Origin: RGIG6919 sp045531905
Lineage (GTDB): Bacteria > Bacillota > Clostridia > Lachnospirales > Lachnospiraceae
Reading direction: 5' to 3'
Length of the DNA: 64,000 nt
Assembly (NCBI GenBank): GCA_045531905.1
Contig: JAZSEY010000002.1
Span: forward strand, 57,537-121,536
The translations under genes and the position numbers were made by a program. Below the pieces are notes generated by a model. That model saw only the letters and a program-made list of their open reading frames with translations. It had not been told where the DNA came from and did not search any database. Shown here in pieces: positions 52,723 through 60,522 of this stretch (position 1 is its first letter; each line of letters starts with the position of its first letter).

Positions 52723-53616
52723 ATGCAGGCAGTGGTTACAAATTGGCAACCTAGAAATGAAATAACGACACCGCTTGAAGGAACTCCGTCCTATGTTAAC
52801 TCTGGTATTATTAAGGCCATTATGAAGAGCGGAGAGAAGATTAGTGTGGCTCAAATTGATTATCAAGAATTTGATGAAGAGAATTTTCAGTATGTCATTT
52901 GTCCATATTGGGAAATTGTTGATGGATTGCCAGCAAATGTATTTCAAGGAATACCAGGTATAGATATGGCACTTCGTCTTGAACGATATTACAGAGTCAA
53001 TTATATTCCGACATTTATTGCTGAAAGAACACCTTCAGAGAACAGAGAAGACCTATGGGAACTTCTGGCATCTGTGGGATTGGACTATTATGACCGCTTC
53101 GAATGGTTGCTACGAACCACGATGCGTTCGGCAAATGACAATTTGATTGTTGAAAGAAGAAGAATCTCCAAGGTTACAGAATTGTTAAAGGGGAATGTAT
53201 TATCCTCGTTACAGTATGGAGATAGCGTTATTGTAGATTCTTTAGACAGTGTTGCAGATACTACTGCAGGATTTTCGGATGGAATATTCACAGCTGTCAC
53301 AAATGGAGTGGATATTATAAGTCAAGATGGACGTATCTTGATTGACAGGACGACACGAGCTTCCATGCTTCCCATAGTAATTGCACAAAGGTTGATTGAA
53401 CATAGAGAACGTGCGTTAAAGCAGAGAAATGGGATTTCCAAAGCAAAGGCTGCGGGGAAGTATACAGGCAGAAGACCGATAGCTGTTGATGAAAATGTTC
53501 TTCGCCAGGTGGTAAAAGAAATGCAAGAAGGACTGATTACTGTGGAAGAAGCCATGCAGAGGACAAAAATAAATTCCAAGTCTACATTTTACAGAAAAAT
53601 GCGGGCATTAAAGTGA
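52723..53616 (+). CDS. Protein with serine-recombinase-like C-terminal tail, partner of the kinase
   Basis: The 297-residue protein begins MQAVVTNWQPRN. Its C-terminal 60 residues (RNGISKAKAAGKYTGRRPIAV, then STFYRKMRAL) are like the helix-turn-helix tail of Tn3/Hin-type serine recombinases. The middle (GDSVIVDSLDSVADTTAGFSD) is a weak echo of the resolvase core, but the catalytic-Ser N-terminus YxRVST is absent. The first 140 residues are unlike resolvases. It may be a DNA-binding regulator of the kinase promoter. It is downstream of the kinase by 15 bases with ribosome site GGAGGTGAGG. Confidence 0.72.
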   Translation: MQAVVTNWQPRNEITTPLEGTPSYVNSGIIKAIMKSGEKISVAQIDYQEFDEENFQYVICPYWEIVDGLPANVFQGIPGIDMALRLERYYRVNYIPTFIAERTPSENREDLWELLASVGLDYYDRFEWLLRTTMRSANDNLIVERRRISKVTELLKGNVLSSLQYGDSVIVDSLDSVADTTAGFSDGIFTAVTNGVDIISQDGRILIDRTTRASMLPIVIAQRLIEHRERALKQRNGISKAKAAGKYTGRRPIAVDENVLRQVVKEMQEGLITVEEAMQRTKINSKSTFYRKMRALK

Positions 53617-53705
53617 TAACTGAATACTACTTGATGTATGACAAGTATAATGATTTCTGGGATTATGAGGAAGCGGAAGATTATTATAATGAATATGGGG
53701 AGTAA
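53613..53705 (+). CDS. 30-residue acidic peptide coupled to the gene before it
   Basis: A GTG start overlaps the stop codon (GTGA) and opens 30 codons rich in Asp, Glu and Tyr (for example WDYEEAEDYYNEYGE). The composition is like many small antitoxins or inhibitory peptides. It ends just before a terminator, so it is the last frame of the operon. Small size makes it uncertain; the codon pattern and coupling are the only support. Confidence 0.4.
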   Translation: MITEYYLMYDKYNDFWDYEEAEDYYNEYGE

Positions 53706-53715
53706 CTAATAGTGG

Positions 53716-53760
53716 TTCGGCTGATTTGGAATGATAGTACAAATCAGCCGAAAATTATTT
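53716..53760 (+). terminator. Terminator of the kinase operon
   Basis: TTCGGCTGATTTG (53716-53728) pairs with CAAATCAGCCGAA (53740-53752), followed by AATTATTT. Confidence 0.85.
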
Positions 53761-53781
53761 AAAAAGCTTGATAACTCGGGT

Positions 53782-53866
53782 TTGACAATTTGACAACTTT
53801 GTCTACTTATTGTATAATTTAGAAAAAAGTCCGCAAAATGCGTAAAAAAGCGGATTGATTTCTAAA
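53782..53866 (+). promoter_or_regulatory. Promoter and operator-like repeats of the abiE operon
   Basis: Two overlapping copies of TTTGACAA occur at 53781-53796; the second TTGACA (53790-53795) lies 17 bases before TATAAT (53813-53818). An inverted repeat TTTAGAAA (53818-53825)/TTTCTAAA (53859-53866), with inner TCCGC/GCGGA, covers the start of transcription. AbiEi proteins are known to autorepress by binding inverted repeats in this position. Confidence 0.75.
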
Positions 53867-53882
53867 TAAGGAGGCAGAAGAT

Positions 53883-54422
53883 ATGAAAACTCGTGCGGAA
53901 TGTCTAAAAGAATATGGCTCAGATTATTTCATTGAGAAACAAATAGAAGAGGGAAAACTGTTTAAAGTTGGAAAAGGAATATATTCAGAGAAAGAATATG
54001 TTCCTGAGATTGCGATGTTTGTGTACAAATATCCGAATGCAGTGATAACAATGAAAAGTGCATTTTACTTTCACGGTTTGACAGATGTAATACCAGACGA
54101 ATGCGACCTTGCAACAACACGTGATGCGACGAAAATTAAAGATCAAAGAGTAAAACAGTATTTTGTTCAAGATGATTTTTTTGAGGAAGGAATTGAAATT
54201 GCTGATTATAAAGGTTATGACATACGAATCTACAACAAAGAACGCATGTTGATTGAGCTTGTAAGATATAAAAGCAAGTTGCCGTTTGATTACTATAAGG
54301 AGATTATTCTTAATTATCGTAAATTACTTCCACGATTGGATATGCAGAAGATTCAGGATTATGCATTGCTGTCTCCAAAGAGAAATAAAGTACTTGAAAT
54401 CTTACAGATGGAGGTGCTTTAA
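53883..54422 (+). CDS. abiEi: AbiEi-type antitoxin/repressor
   Basis: The 179-residue protein resembles AbiEi: an N-terminal winged-helix region (DYFIEKQIEEGKLFKVGKGIYSE) and a second domain with PNAVITMKSAFYFHGLTDVIP and KERMLIELVRYK. AbiEi binds its own promoter and counteracts AbiEii in a type IV toxin-antitoxin pair that gives phage abortive infection. GGAGGCAGAAG precedes the ATG. Its stop shares one base with the AbiEii start, so translation is coupled. Confidence 0.85.
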   Translation: MKTRAECLKEYGSDYFIEKQIEEGKLFKVGKGIYSEKEYVPEIAMFVYKYPNAVITMKSAFYFHGLTDVIPDECDLATTRDATKIKDQRVKQYFVQDDFFEEGIEIADYKGYDIRIYNKERMLIELVRYKSKLPFDYYKEIILNYRKLLPRLDMQKIQDYALLSPKRNKVLEILQMEVL

Positions 54423-55234
54423 TGATAAATGTGGAGAAAATGGCAGAGCATTATAGGAATACTGGTTATTCAGAACGAAATGCTGATGCGCGTGTGTGTC
54501 AGGATATTGTGCTTAAAGCAATTGAGCGAAGTAATTTCGGGAGAAATGTAATGATAAAAGGTGGCGTTGTTATGCGTAGCATTACAGGAGATGTTAGACG
54601 TGCTACGGAAGACCTTGACCTAGACTTTATTAGGCATTCATTGGAAGATGATTCTATCAGATATTTTATTTCAAAATTAAACTGTCTTGATGGAGTCAAA
54701 ATAGAAATAAAAGACAATAAAATTGAGCAGCTTTCCCAACAGGAGTATAGTGGGAAGCGAGTGTATATTATTATTAAAGATGATGACGGTAATTCTGTTG
54801 AAAGTAAGATAGATATTGGAGTTCATGCAAATATGAAAATTGAACAAGATACATATTGTTTTGACGTCTGCATGGACGATGAGGGAGCAAGTTTGCTGAT
54901 AAATTCTTGTGAACAGATTTTTGTTGAGAAACTGAGATCTTTGCTACGTTTTGGTCCTCTTTCAACAAGGTATAAAGATATATTTGATTTCTGTTATTTG
55001 AAAGATCATGTAAACATGTCGAGGCTTGCAGATTGTATAAAGGCTTATATTATTGATGAACCATCTATGAGGGAAATGGATATGAATGGTATAAGAAAAA
55101 GAGTGGCTGTTACATTTTCAAATCGTCAGTTTAAGAATAATTTAGAACATTCAGGAGGTCGCAATTGGCTACAGATTGATGTAGGAGTTGCATTTAAGAC
55201 GATTCAAGAGTTCTTGGAGACTGTCACTTTGTGA
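54422..55234 (+). CDS. abiEii: AbiEii/AbiGii-type nucleotidyltransferase toxin
   Basis: The 270-residue protein has the DUF1814 nucleotidyltransferase pattern: FGRNVMIKGGVVMRSI (GS-like), then RATEDLDLDF (the catalytic DxD) and IDIGVH, KLRSLLRFGPLSTRYKDIFDF. The toxin acts by nucleotide transfer to tRNA or a similar target, with AbiEi as the antidote. It is complete. A terminator follows at 55276. Confidence 0.9.
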   Translation: MINVEKMAEHYRNTGYSERNADARVCQDIVLKAIERSNFGRNVMIKGGVVMRSITGDVRRATEDLDLDFIRHSLEDDSIRYFISKLNCLDGVKIEIKDNKIEQLSQQEYSGKRVYIIIKDDDGNSVESKIDIGVHANMKIEQDTYCFDVCMDDEGASLLINSCEQIFVEKLRSLLRFGPLSTRYKDIFDFCYLKDHVNMSRLADCIKAYIIDEPSMREMDMNGIRKRVAVTFSNRQFKNNLEHSGGRNWLQIDVGVAFKTIQEFLETVTL

Positions 55235-55275
55235 TTTATTCAGCTCTTTTTATCGTACACAATATATTATAAACT

Positions 55276-55316
55276 AAAACCAGAATAGGAAATTGTTTCT
55301 ATTCTGGTTTTTCTTT
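55276..55316 (+). terminator. Terminator of the abiE operon
   Basis: AAAACCAGAATAG (55276-55288) pairs with CTATTCTGGTTTT (55299-55311). The rest of the gap to 55478 has AAGGAGGCAACATGG and a short broken frame but no gene I can support. Confidence 0.85.
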
Positions 55317-55478
55317 TGGGTTAAGGAGGCAACATGGTATATCTAATCAGCTTGCGATTAAGCAAGGAGTTTTTGTAGTAGGGAGGGATGGATGTCTAAT
55401 TGCGTTGTGACTAAAAAAGTAGTATTATGAAGCTATACTTGTCTAATAGAAAAGTTGAATCATAGAAAGGAACTTATA

Positions 55479-56066
55479 TTGAACACATTATCTTATTACA
55501 ACGAAAATGCAAAAGAATTTGTCTCAGACACCATAGATGTCGCTTTTACTGAAATGCAGGACATTTTTTTAGAGTATGTTCCTGACCGTGGCAAAATTCT
55601 GGATTTCGGCTGCGGTTCGGGGCGTGATACGAAATACTTTTTAAGCAAGGGATATGACGTACAGGCAATCGATGGTTCGGTAGAATTATGTAAAATTGCA
55701 AGCGAGTATACTAGAATTACTGTAAAACAAATGTTGTTTGAAGAATTAGATGCTTGCGAAGAATATGATGGAGTCTGGGCATGTGCGTCTATTCTGCATG
55801 TGGAAAAGCAACAATTGCCGGAAATCATTCAGAAAATTGCAACTGCAACCAGGAAGAATGGTACGGTATATCTTTCTTTCAAATATGGAGATTTTGAAGG
55901 CGTCAAGAATGGTAGATATTTTACATATCTAACAGAAGAGAGTTTTGAAAAAGTATTACGTGATATACCGACTTTGACAATTGATAGATTGTGGATAACC
56001 AAAGATGTTCGAATTGCACGAGGTGATGAGCAATGGCTGAATTTGATATTGAAAAAGCAGGATTGA
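55479..56066 (+). CDS. Class I SAM-dependent methyltransferase
   Basis: The 195-residue enzyme has the SAM-binding motif ILDFGCGSGRDTKYFLSKGYDV, Asp in AIDGS and a later CASILHVEKQQLPEII core, like the Methyltransf_11/TehB type. It has no DNA-target motif (NPPY), so it is probably a small-molecule or protein methyltransferase. I chose TTG 55479 after GAAAGGAA; a TTG at 55455 is also in frame. The HNH gene starts 34 bases before its stop. Confidence 0.88.
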   Translation: MNTLSYYNENAKEFVSDTIDVAFTEMQDIFLEYVPDRGKILDFGCGSGRDTKYFLSKGYDVQAIDGSVELCKIASEYTRITVKQMLFEELDACEEYDGVWACASILHVEKQQLPEIIQKIATATRKNGTVYLSFKYGDFEGVKNGRYFTYLTEESFEKVLRDIPTLTIDRLWITKDVRIARGDEQWLNLILKKQD

Positions 56067-57217
56067 TAATTGATAAACAATACTATAATCGGTTGGACAT
56101 AGAAGGTTTTTCACGGATGATGAAGGATCCTTCATATTGTTATAAATTTTATTGGTTGGAAGCCATTGTGCAGTTGATATCCGAGAATCGGACAGAAGCG
56201 ACTTACGATGAAATTATCAATGAAATGATTGCCAATGCTTGGTATTCTGTGTTGGAATTTCACATTCATTTGAGTGGTATCTGGGGCGATGGTTCTATTA
56301 AAGATAATTTAGAGCGCGCGGTCTTAAAACTCAAAAACTTGAGTGATTTACCTGCAAATGCTTCCAAGATAGAAATCAAAAATGCAATTGCAGAATATAA
56401 CAAAGAACTACATGAAGAAAAACAAGCATTGACGCATAACGTGCCATATAAAGCGTTATCTGGATTTGCCAACAAGACAGAAACCCGTATCAGTTTGGAT
56501 AGTAGCGCAGGCAGATTGATGGAATACTACAACAATCTAAGTAATACGGATATTTTGTTGCCTTATACATTTGGTAATGAAAACGGACTAAAGCGCAAAC
56601 TTACATTTAATGATGCGTGGATACAGATGACTAGAGATAACACTGTCAATATACTAGGTTGGATTCAATGTGAAAAGGTAAAATGGCTACAGAATAATAA
56701 TCCAGAGGTTCCGGGCTTGATATACAAGTTGGCTCCACTGGATGAAAAAATGCGTAAACTTTCACATGTGCGAAAACTGTGGGATGGTGTTTTAAACATT
56801 TGTGAAATTAGAGATGTGTTTACGGATGGTGTGATTGATAAAACAAAATATGATGTGGACCATTTTATTCCGTGGTCTTTTGTGATGAACGATGAACTGT
56901 GGAATCTTATGCCGATGGATTCATCCCTTAATTCAGCAAAGAATAATCGGTTACCGAACTGGGATGATTTCTTTATTCGCTTTGCGAAAAATCAGTTTAT
57001 TATGTATGAATTAGTACATGACTTGGAAGGAATTAGAAAACTTTACGAAGCTTGTTACAGAGATAATCTCCATTCCATATGGGCAAATAAGGAATTGTAT
57101 ATCAAAGGAAACTCAGAAATGGAGTTTTATAGTATCTTAGAAAAGAATATGCGACCGGTATATGATTCTGCTAGGAGACAAGGCTATGATATTTGGGAGA
57201 GACGATTTGTGATGTGA
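56033..57217 (+). CDS. HNH endonuclease-domain protein overlapping the methyltransferase
   Basis: The 394-residue protein has a helical N-terminal region and a C-terminal HNH-type nuclease motif, YDVDHFIPWSFV (Asp276-His277) with LWNLMPMDSSLNSAKNNRLP, which matches the ββα-metal motif of HNH_4-like nucleases. It overlaps the methyltransferase by 34 bases in another frame, and GAGGTG lies just before its ATG. The pair may form a defence or modification system. I know of no named system with this exact pair. Confidence 0.82.
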   Translation: MAEFDIEKAGLIIDKQYYNRLDIEGFSRMMKDPSYCYKFYWLEAIVQLISENRTEATYDEIINEMIANAWYSVLEFHIHLSGIWGDGSIKDNLERAVLKLKNLSDLPANASKIEIKNAIAEYNKELHEEKQALTHNVPYKALSGFANKTETRISLDSSAGRLMEYYNNLSNTDILLPYTFGNENGLKRKLTFNDAWIQMTRDNTVNILGWIQCEKVKWLQNNNPEVPGLIYKLAPLDEKMRKLSHVRKLWDGVLNICEIRDVFTDGVIDKTKYDVDHFIPWSFVMNDELWNLMPMDSSLNSAKNNRLPNWDDFFIRFAKNQFIMYELVHDLEGIRKLYEACYRDNLHSIWANKELYIKGNSEMEFYSILEKNMRPVYDSARRQGYDIWERRFVM

Positions 57218-57287
57218 AGGGGGAATAGATGAAAAAAGAACTTGCTATAGGGTACGAAAACATAAAAATTAGGGGAAAACAATTACC

Positions 57288-57353
57288 ATGATGAAAGTGT
57301 TATTCATCTGCCACGGCAGTATTGTAAAGAAGTGCTACAAATCCAGTAAATAA
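57288..57353 (+). pseudogene. Stub of a low-molecular-weight protein-tyrosine phosphatase
   Basis: A 21-codon frame starts MMKVLFICHGSIVKK. The words VLFICHG match the start of LMW phosphatase/arsenate reductase (usual continuation NxCRSP), but it stops after 21 residues. AGGGGAAAACAA precedes the ATG. The following 100 bases (CTACTACACACTTACTACACG) are the kind of sequence found at ends of integrated elements, so this may mark an att site. The gap 57218-57473 contains nothing else I can support. Confidence 0.45.
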
Positions 57354-57473
57354 GCGGTTCGCAGAATAGAAAAGGCTTCTACTACACACTTACTACACGT
57401 TTTTATGGTAGAGGCTCAATGTGGTTGTATTATAAAAAAATAAGGAATGGGAACTAATACGGAGGAAAATTAT

Positions 57474-58274
57474 ATGAAAGTTGATTTTGAAAGTTCATTT
57501 GAATTGTTAGAACAAGAAGAGTGGAATCAGTACTTAAGCGAAGAAAAGATTGATTCCATTATAATAGATAAGAGTATTTTTGATAAATACAGTGATAGAA
57601 TTATGATGCATCCAATACTTATGGAAGAAATTTTTGAACTAAATAATAAAGTGGGTAGTATAAAAGTTTCGTATGCATTATGTCGACATTACTATGATAA
57701 GGGAATTCCTGATAAACCTTATTTTATTTCACCAGGGAAAGAAGGGCAGTCTGTGCAATATTTTCCAAATTTTAAAAGTGAACATTGGATGCGTCTTTAT
57801 TGGTTTAATCATTTTGCAGATTCTGTATATATGAAATTATTTTCTGTATGGGATAGTGTGACGGAAATTTTGGATACATTTTATGACTTGGGTATTGATA
57901 AAAATATGCGGTTTAAATTTAAGGTGATGGATGCATTAAAACAGAAGGACAATGCAATCTGGTCGTTTTTAAAGCATGACGTACTGGATAGTGAGTTATA
58001 TCAAAAAGCAGAGAAGTATAGAAATTCATTTGCTCACTATGCTGGACCGTCTACAGTTTCTAATAGCTACACATTACAAAAAAGTAAAGAAGTTGAGTTA
58101 CCAGAAGTACAGGCAGATGGTTCGGTAAAGATGGTTAAGAAGAAAGCAACAGTTCTATCATATGGAGTAGGCGATTACACGTATGTAGAAGATATTGTTA
58201 ATAATATCTTGGAATTTTCAGATTTTACTGGTAAAATGATAATTAAGTTGCTGAGTGATATGACTGCGGATTAA
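57474..58274 (+). CDS. Cthe_2314-type HEPN domain protein
   Basis: The 266-residue protein has the HEPN RNase motif as RNSFAH (Arg183-His188) in KYRNSFAHYAGP, with a preceding helical region and hydrophobic SYALCRHYYDKG. HEPN proteins are often RNases of toxin or defence systems. The Cthe_2314 name is from my memory of the family pattern. ATG 57474 follows GGAGGAAAA. No nucleotidyltransferase partner is adjacent. A terminator follows. Confidence 0.8.
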   Translation: MKVDFESSFELLEQEEWNQYLSEEKIDSIIIDKSIFDKYSDRIMMHPILMEEIFELNNKVGSIKVSYALCRHYYDKGIPDKPYFISPGKEGQSVQYFPNFKSEHWMRLYWFNHFADSVYMKLFSVWDSVTEILDTFYDLGIDKNMRFKFKVMDALKQKDNAIWSFLKHDVLDSELYQKAEKYRNSFAHYAGPSTVSNSYTLQKSKEVELPEVQADGSVKMVKKKATVLSYGVGDYTYVEDIVNNILEFSDFTGKMIIKLLSDMTAD

Positions 58275-58305
58275 TGCGGTAACTATAATATTTTAATGAC
58301 ATAAT

Positions 58306-58335
58306 AAGAAGGTTGGAATATACCTTCTTTTTTGT
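58306..58335 (+). terminator. Terminator after the HEPN gene
   Basis: AAGAAGGT (58306-58313) pairs with ACCTTCTT (58322-58329), then TTTTTTG. Confidence 0.8.
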
Positions 58336-58343
58336 TTGCTGTG

Positions 58344-58389
58344 AAATAATAATTAGACTTGACAAAGTGATAATTTTAGATTATTATTT
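58344..58389 (+). promoter_or_regulatory. Promoter flanked by an inverted repeat, XRE/ImmA operon
   Basis: TTGACA (58359-58364) and TATTAT (58382-58387) are 17 bases apart. The perfect 10-bp repeat AAATAATAAT (58344-58353) and ATTATTATTT (58380-58389) brackets the -35/-10 region and is the likely operator of the XRE repressor. Confidence 0.75.
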
Positions 58390-58427
58390 ATGATGTGGCA
58401 ATGGTATTGCTTAAGGAGGAAGGGCAA

Positions 58428-58748
58428 ATGGAAAGAAGCATAACGAACAGAATAGTTGAGTTGCTTTCTGAACATGATATGACACAAAAAGAATTAGCAA
58501 AAGCAGCTGGATTAACAGAATCCGCCGTTTCACATTATGTGAAAGGGGATAGAGTGCCAAGAGGTACTAATCTAATAAAAATTGCAAGAGCATTGGGAAC
58601 AACAACAGACTATCTTTTAAATCAAGATGATAATAAAAGTATGGAAAGTGATATGAAAGTTGTCAAAACGTTAATTGCAAGGAACGCTTCGAAAATGACA
58701 AAGGAAGAAAAGATGGAATTGATGGGCATATTGCTAGGTAATGATTAG
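58428..58748 (+). CDS. XRE-family repressor (ImmR-like)
   Basis: The 106-residue protein has a Cro/C1 helix-turn-helix (MTQKELAKAAGLTESAVSHYVKG) and a short helical tail. With the ImmA-type protease gene just downstream it makes the ImmR/ImmA switch known from integrative elements and phages, where ImmA cleaves ImmR to induce the element. ATG 58428 is preceded by AAGGAGGAAGG; the in-frame extension from 58395 includes that site. Confidence 0.87.
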   Translation: MERSITNRIVELLSEHDMTQKELAKAAGLTESAVSHYVKGDRVPRGTNLIKIARALGTTTDYLLNQDDNKSMESDMKVVKTLIARNASKMTKEEKMELMGILLGND

Positions 58749-58756
58749 GAGGTTAT

Positions 58757-59305
58757 ATGCGATTATCGGATGAACAATATGAAGAGATTAAAAAAGAAGT
58801 AATTTCATCGTTTGTAGAATATGATGTAAAATGTATTCCTATTAGTGCCTTTGAAATGGCAACTAAGATGGGTTTAACGGTTATTCCGTATTCTGCATTA
58901 AGTGATAGTAAACGTGATGTAGCATTAAGAATTAGTGAGGATGGTTTTTCCATTGAAGATAATAAGGGCGAATGGATTATTTATTATAATGATTCGTGCA
59001 AAAATTATGGAAGAATCAATCAAACCATTATGCATGAGATTGCTCATTATGTTTTAGGACATATTGAAGGAAATGAGCAAGAAGAGGCAGAAGCGAAGTT
59101 CTTTGCTAAATATGCACTTGCACCGCCACCATTAGTACATAATGTATGCGAAGAGGTAACTCCAGAGTGTATTATGAAGGTTTTTGATATTAGCTTTCAG
59201 GCAGCAACAATTGCATGTGGATATTATAATACATGGTTGAAATATGGCGGTAAAGACTATACAGACTATGAAGAACAAATATTAGAATTGTTTGATGTCG
59301 CATAA
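58757..59305 (+). CDS. ImmA/IrrE family metallo-endopeptidase
   Basis: The 182-residue protein has the zincin motif HEIAH (His93-His97) and a following GHIEGNEQEEAEAKFFAKYAL with the third ligand. ImmA-type proteases cut their neighbouring repressor to induce a mobile element after DNA damage or quorum signals. It starts 8 bases after the XRE gene, with AGGAGGTTAT. Confidence 0.9.
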   Translation: MRLSDEQYEEIKKEVISSFVEYDVKCIPISAFEMATKMGLTVIPYSALSDSKRDVALRISEDGFSIEDNKGEWIIYYNDSCKNYGRINQTIMHEIAHYVLGHIEGNEQEEAEAKFFAKYALAPPPLVHNVCEEVTPECIMKVFDISFQAATIACGYYNTWLKYGGKDYTDYEEQILELFDVA

Positions 59306-59489
59306 GGTTTGATTTAGAGGATGTATAAAGCTACAGCTTTTTGCATAAAAAAACCAAGCACACAAGGTACTTGGTCGTTGCTTAAAAGCACAAGTCAATT
59401 AAGCTAGGTTATAACTGTTTTTCGCAATTCAATTATAACATTGACATTGTTCTTTGGCAATCGATTTTTTTAGAAAGGAATGATGTTGT

Positions 59490-59585
59490 ATGTACGTGTT
59501 TAGAGCGTGGATTACAAAGAATGGTGAGAGAATTTATGCCAAAGATTATGGTAAAAAAGCTTTCCGTTTCTGGGTATCCAAATAG
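59490..59585 (+). CDS. 31-residue small protein of mobile elements
   Basis: A frame of 31 codons encodes MYVFRAWITKNGERIYAKDY and ends GKKAFRFWVSK. Similar short basic ORFs with KNG-IYAKDYG-KAF occur in Lachnospiraceae mobile elements. AAAGGAATG is upstream. The preceding gap (59306-59489) contains two small hairpins (AAAGCT/AGCTTT and ACCAAG/CTTGGT). Confidence 0.6.
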   Translation: MYVFRAWITKNGERIYAKDYGKKAFRFWVSK

Positions 59586-59663
59586 TAGGTATTAAAGACT
59601 AATATTATTTATGATAGAGGTACATTACTAGCTTGGTACTTTCCTATCGGAAGGGAGAAGCAT

Positions 59664-59783
59664 ATGGCAAAGACCAAAAGTAGTAGTCATGGCAAGCAAC
59701 AGAAGAAGATTGTGACTGTCCATGGTTATACAAAATCAAATGGTGTAAAGGTAAAAGACCATAGACGTTCTACACCAAACTAA
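59664..59783 (+). CDS. 39-residue basic small protein
   Basis: The frame encodes MAKTKSSSHGKQQKKIVTVH and then GYTKSNGVKVKDHRRSTPN. The GYT-x-NG-V-V-x-HxR word is typical of short proteins and tails from Firmicutes mobile elements. AAGGGAGAAG precedes the ATG. No function is known. Confidence 0.65.
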   Translation: MAKTKSSSHGKQQKKIVTVHGYTKSNGVKVKDHRRSTPN

Positions 59784-59868
59784 TTATGCGGGGTGCTTTC
59801 TTATGGAGAGTACCCCTTATGTAGTTGTAAACATATTTAAAGTAGTAATGAGAGGAGGAGAAGTATTA

Positions 59869-60420
59869 TTGCAAAGCTCATATTATAGAAATTTAATGAT
59901 GACTGTGATTCGATGTTCTGAAAGTGATAACTGGCAAGATGCTATGGAAGAATGGGATATCGATGATTGTGAAGAGGATGTAAGTTGTTCATCAGAGTGT
60001 GTTTGTGGAAAAGAAAATATTAAGTATCTTTATACTATAAGAAACAGATATAACGGTAGAACTTTATTTCCAATAGGAAGTTCGTGTATTAACAAATTTG
60101 AAAGAGGCGATTTGAGAGAAGCGACTTCTTTAATAGAGAGTCAGTTCAAACTGCTTCATGCGGTTGAATCGAGAAGATATTTGTCACTTTCAACAGAACT
60201 GTTTTCGCGAAAATTACTAAGGTGGTTATATGAGGAAGGTGCTTTTGACACAGAGTATAATCATTATGATGGAGAACATGATTATGAATTCATGTTAAAG
60301 ATGTTTAATAAGCGAGATAAAGATTCAATTAGTTTTAATCAAGACAAAAAAATAAAGGCGATATTATTAAATTCAGTCAAACCTTTTTTGCAAGAGCGGT
60401 TGGCTGAAAAGGTACGATAA
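59869..60420 (+). CDS. Uncharacterised protein with CxCGK zinc-type cluster
   Basis: The 183-residue protein contains CSSECVCGKENIKYLYTI and LFPIGSSCINKF, a cysteine pattern that may bind zinc and that is shared by several mobile-element proteins. Its C-terminal half is helical and charged. I chose TTG 59869 because GGAGGAG lies just upstream; ATG codons at 59803 and 59848 are in frame but less well placed. No enzyme motif. Confidence 0.65.
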   Translation: MQSSYYRNLMMTVIRCSESDNWQDAMEEWDIDDCEEDVSCSSECVCGKENIKYLYTIRNRYNGRTLFPIGSSCINKFERGDLREATSLIESQFKLLHAVESRRYLSLSTELFSRKLLRWLYEEGAFDTEYNHYDGEHDYEFMLKMFNKRDKDSISFNQDKKIKAILLNSVKPFLQERLAEKVR

Positions 60421-60446
60421 GTATATAAAGTATGAAAACGAATAAA

Positions 60447-60499
60447 TATTGGCACTGGTTCGATTCTGATAGTAAATCAAGGGTTGAGACATTTCAGTA
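60447..60499 (+). repeat. Imperfect 53-bp repeat, copy A
   Basis: TATTGGCACTGGTTCG, CTGA and TAAATCAAGGG match copy B at 61341-61395 in the same order. It sits just before the ribosome site of the next gene. Confidence 0.55.
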
Positions 60500-60522
60500 T
60501 TAAAGGAAGGTAGGTTATAGAT

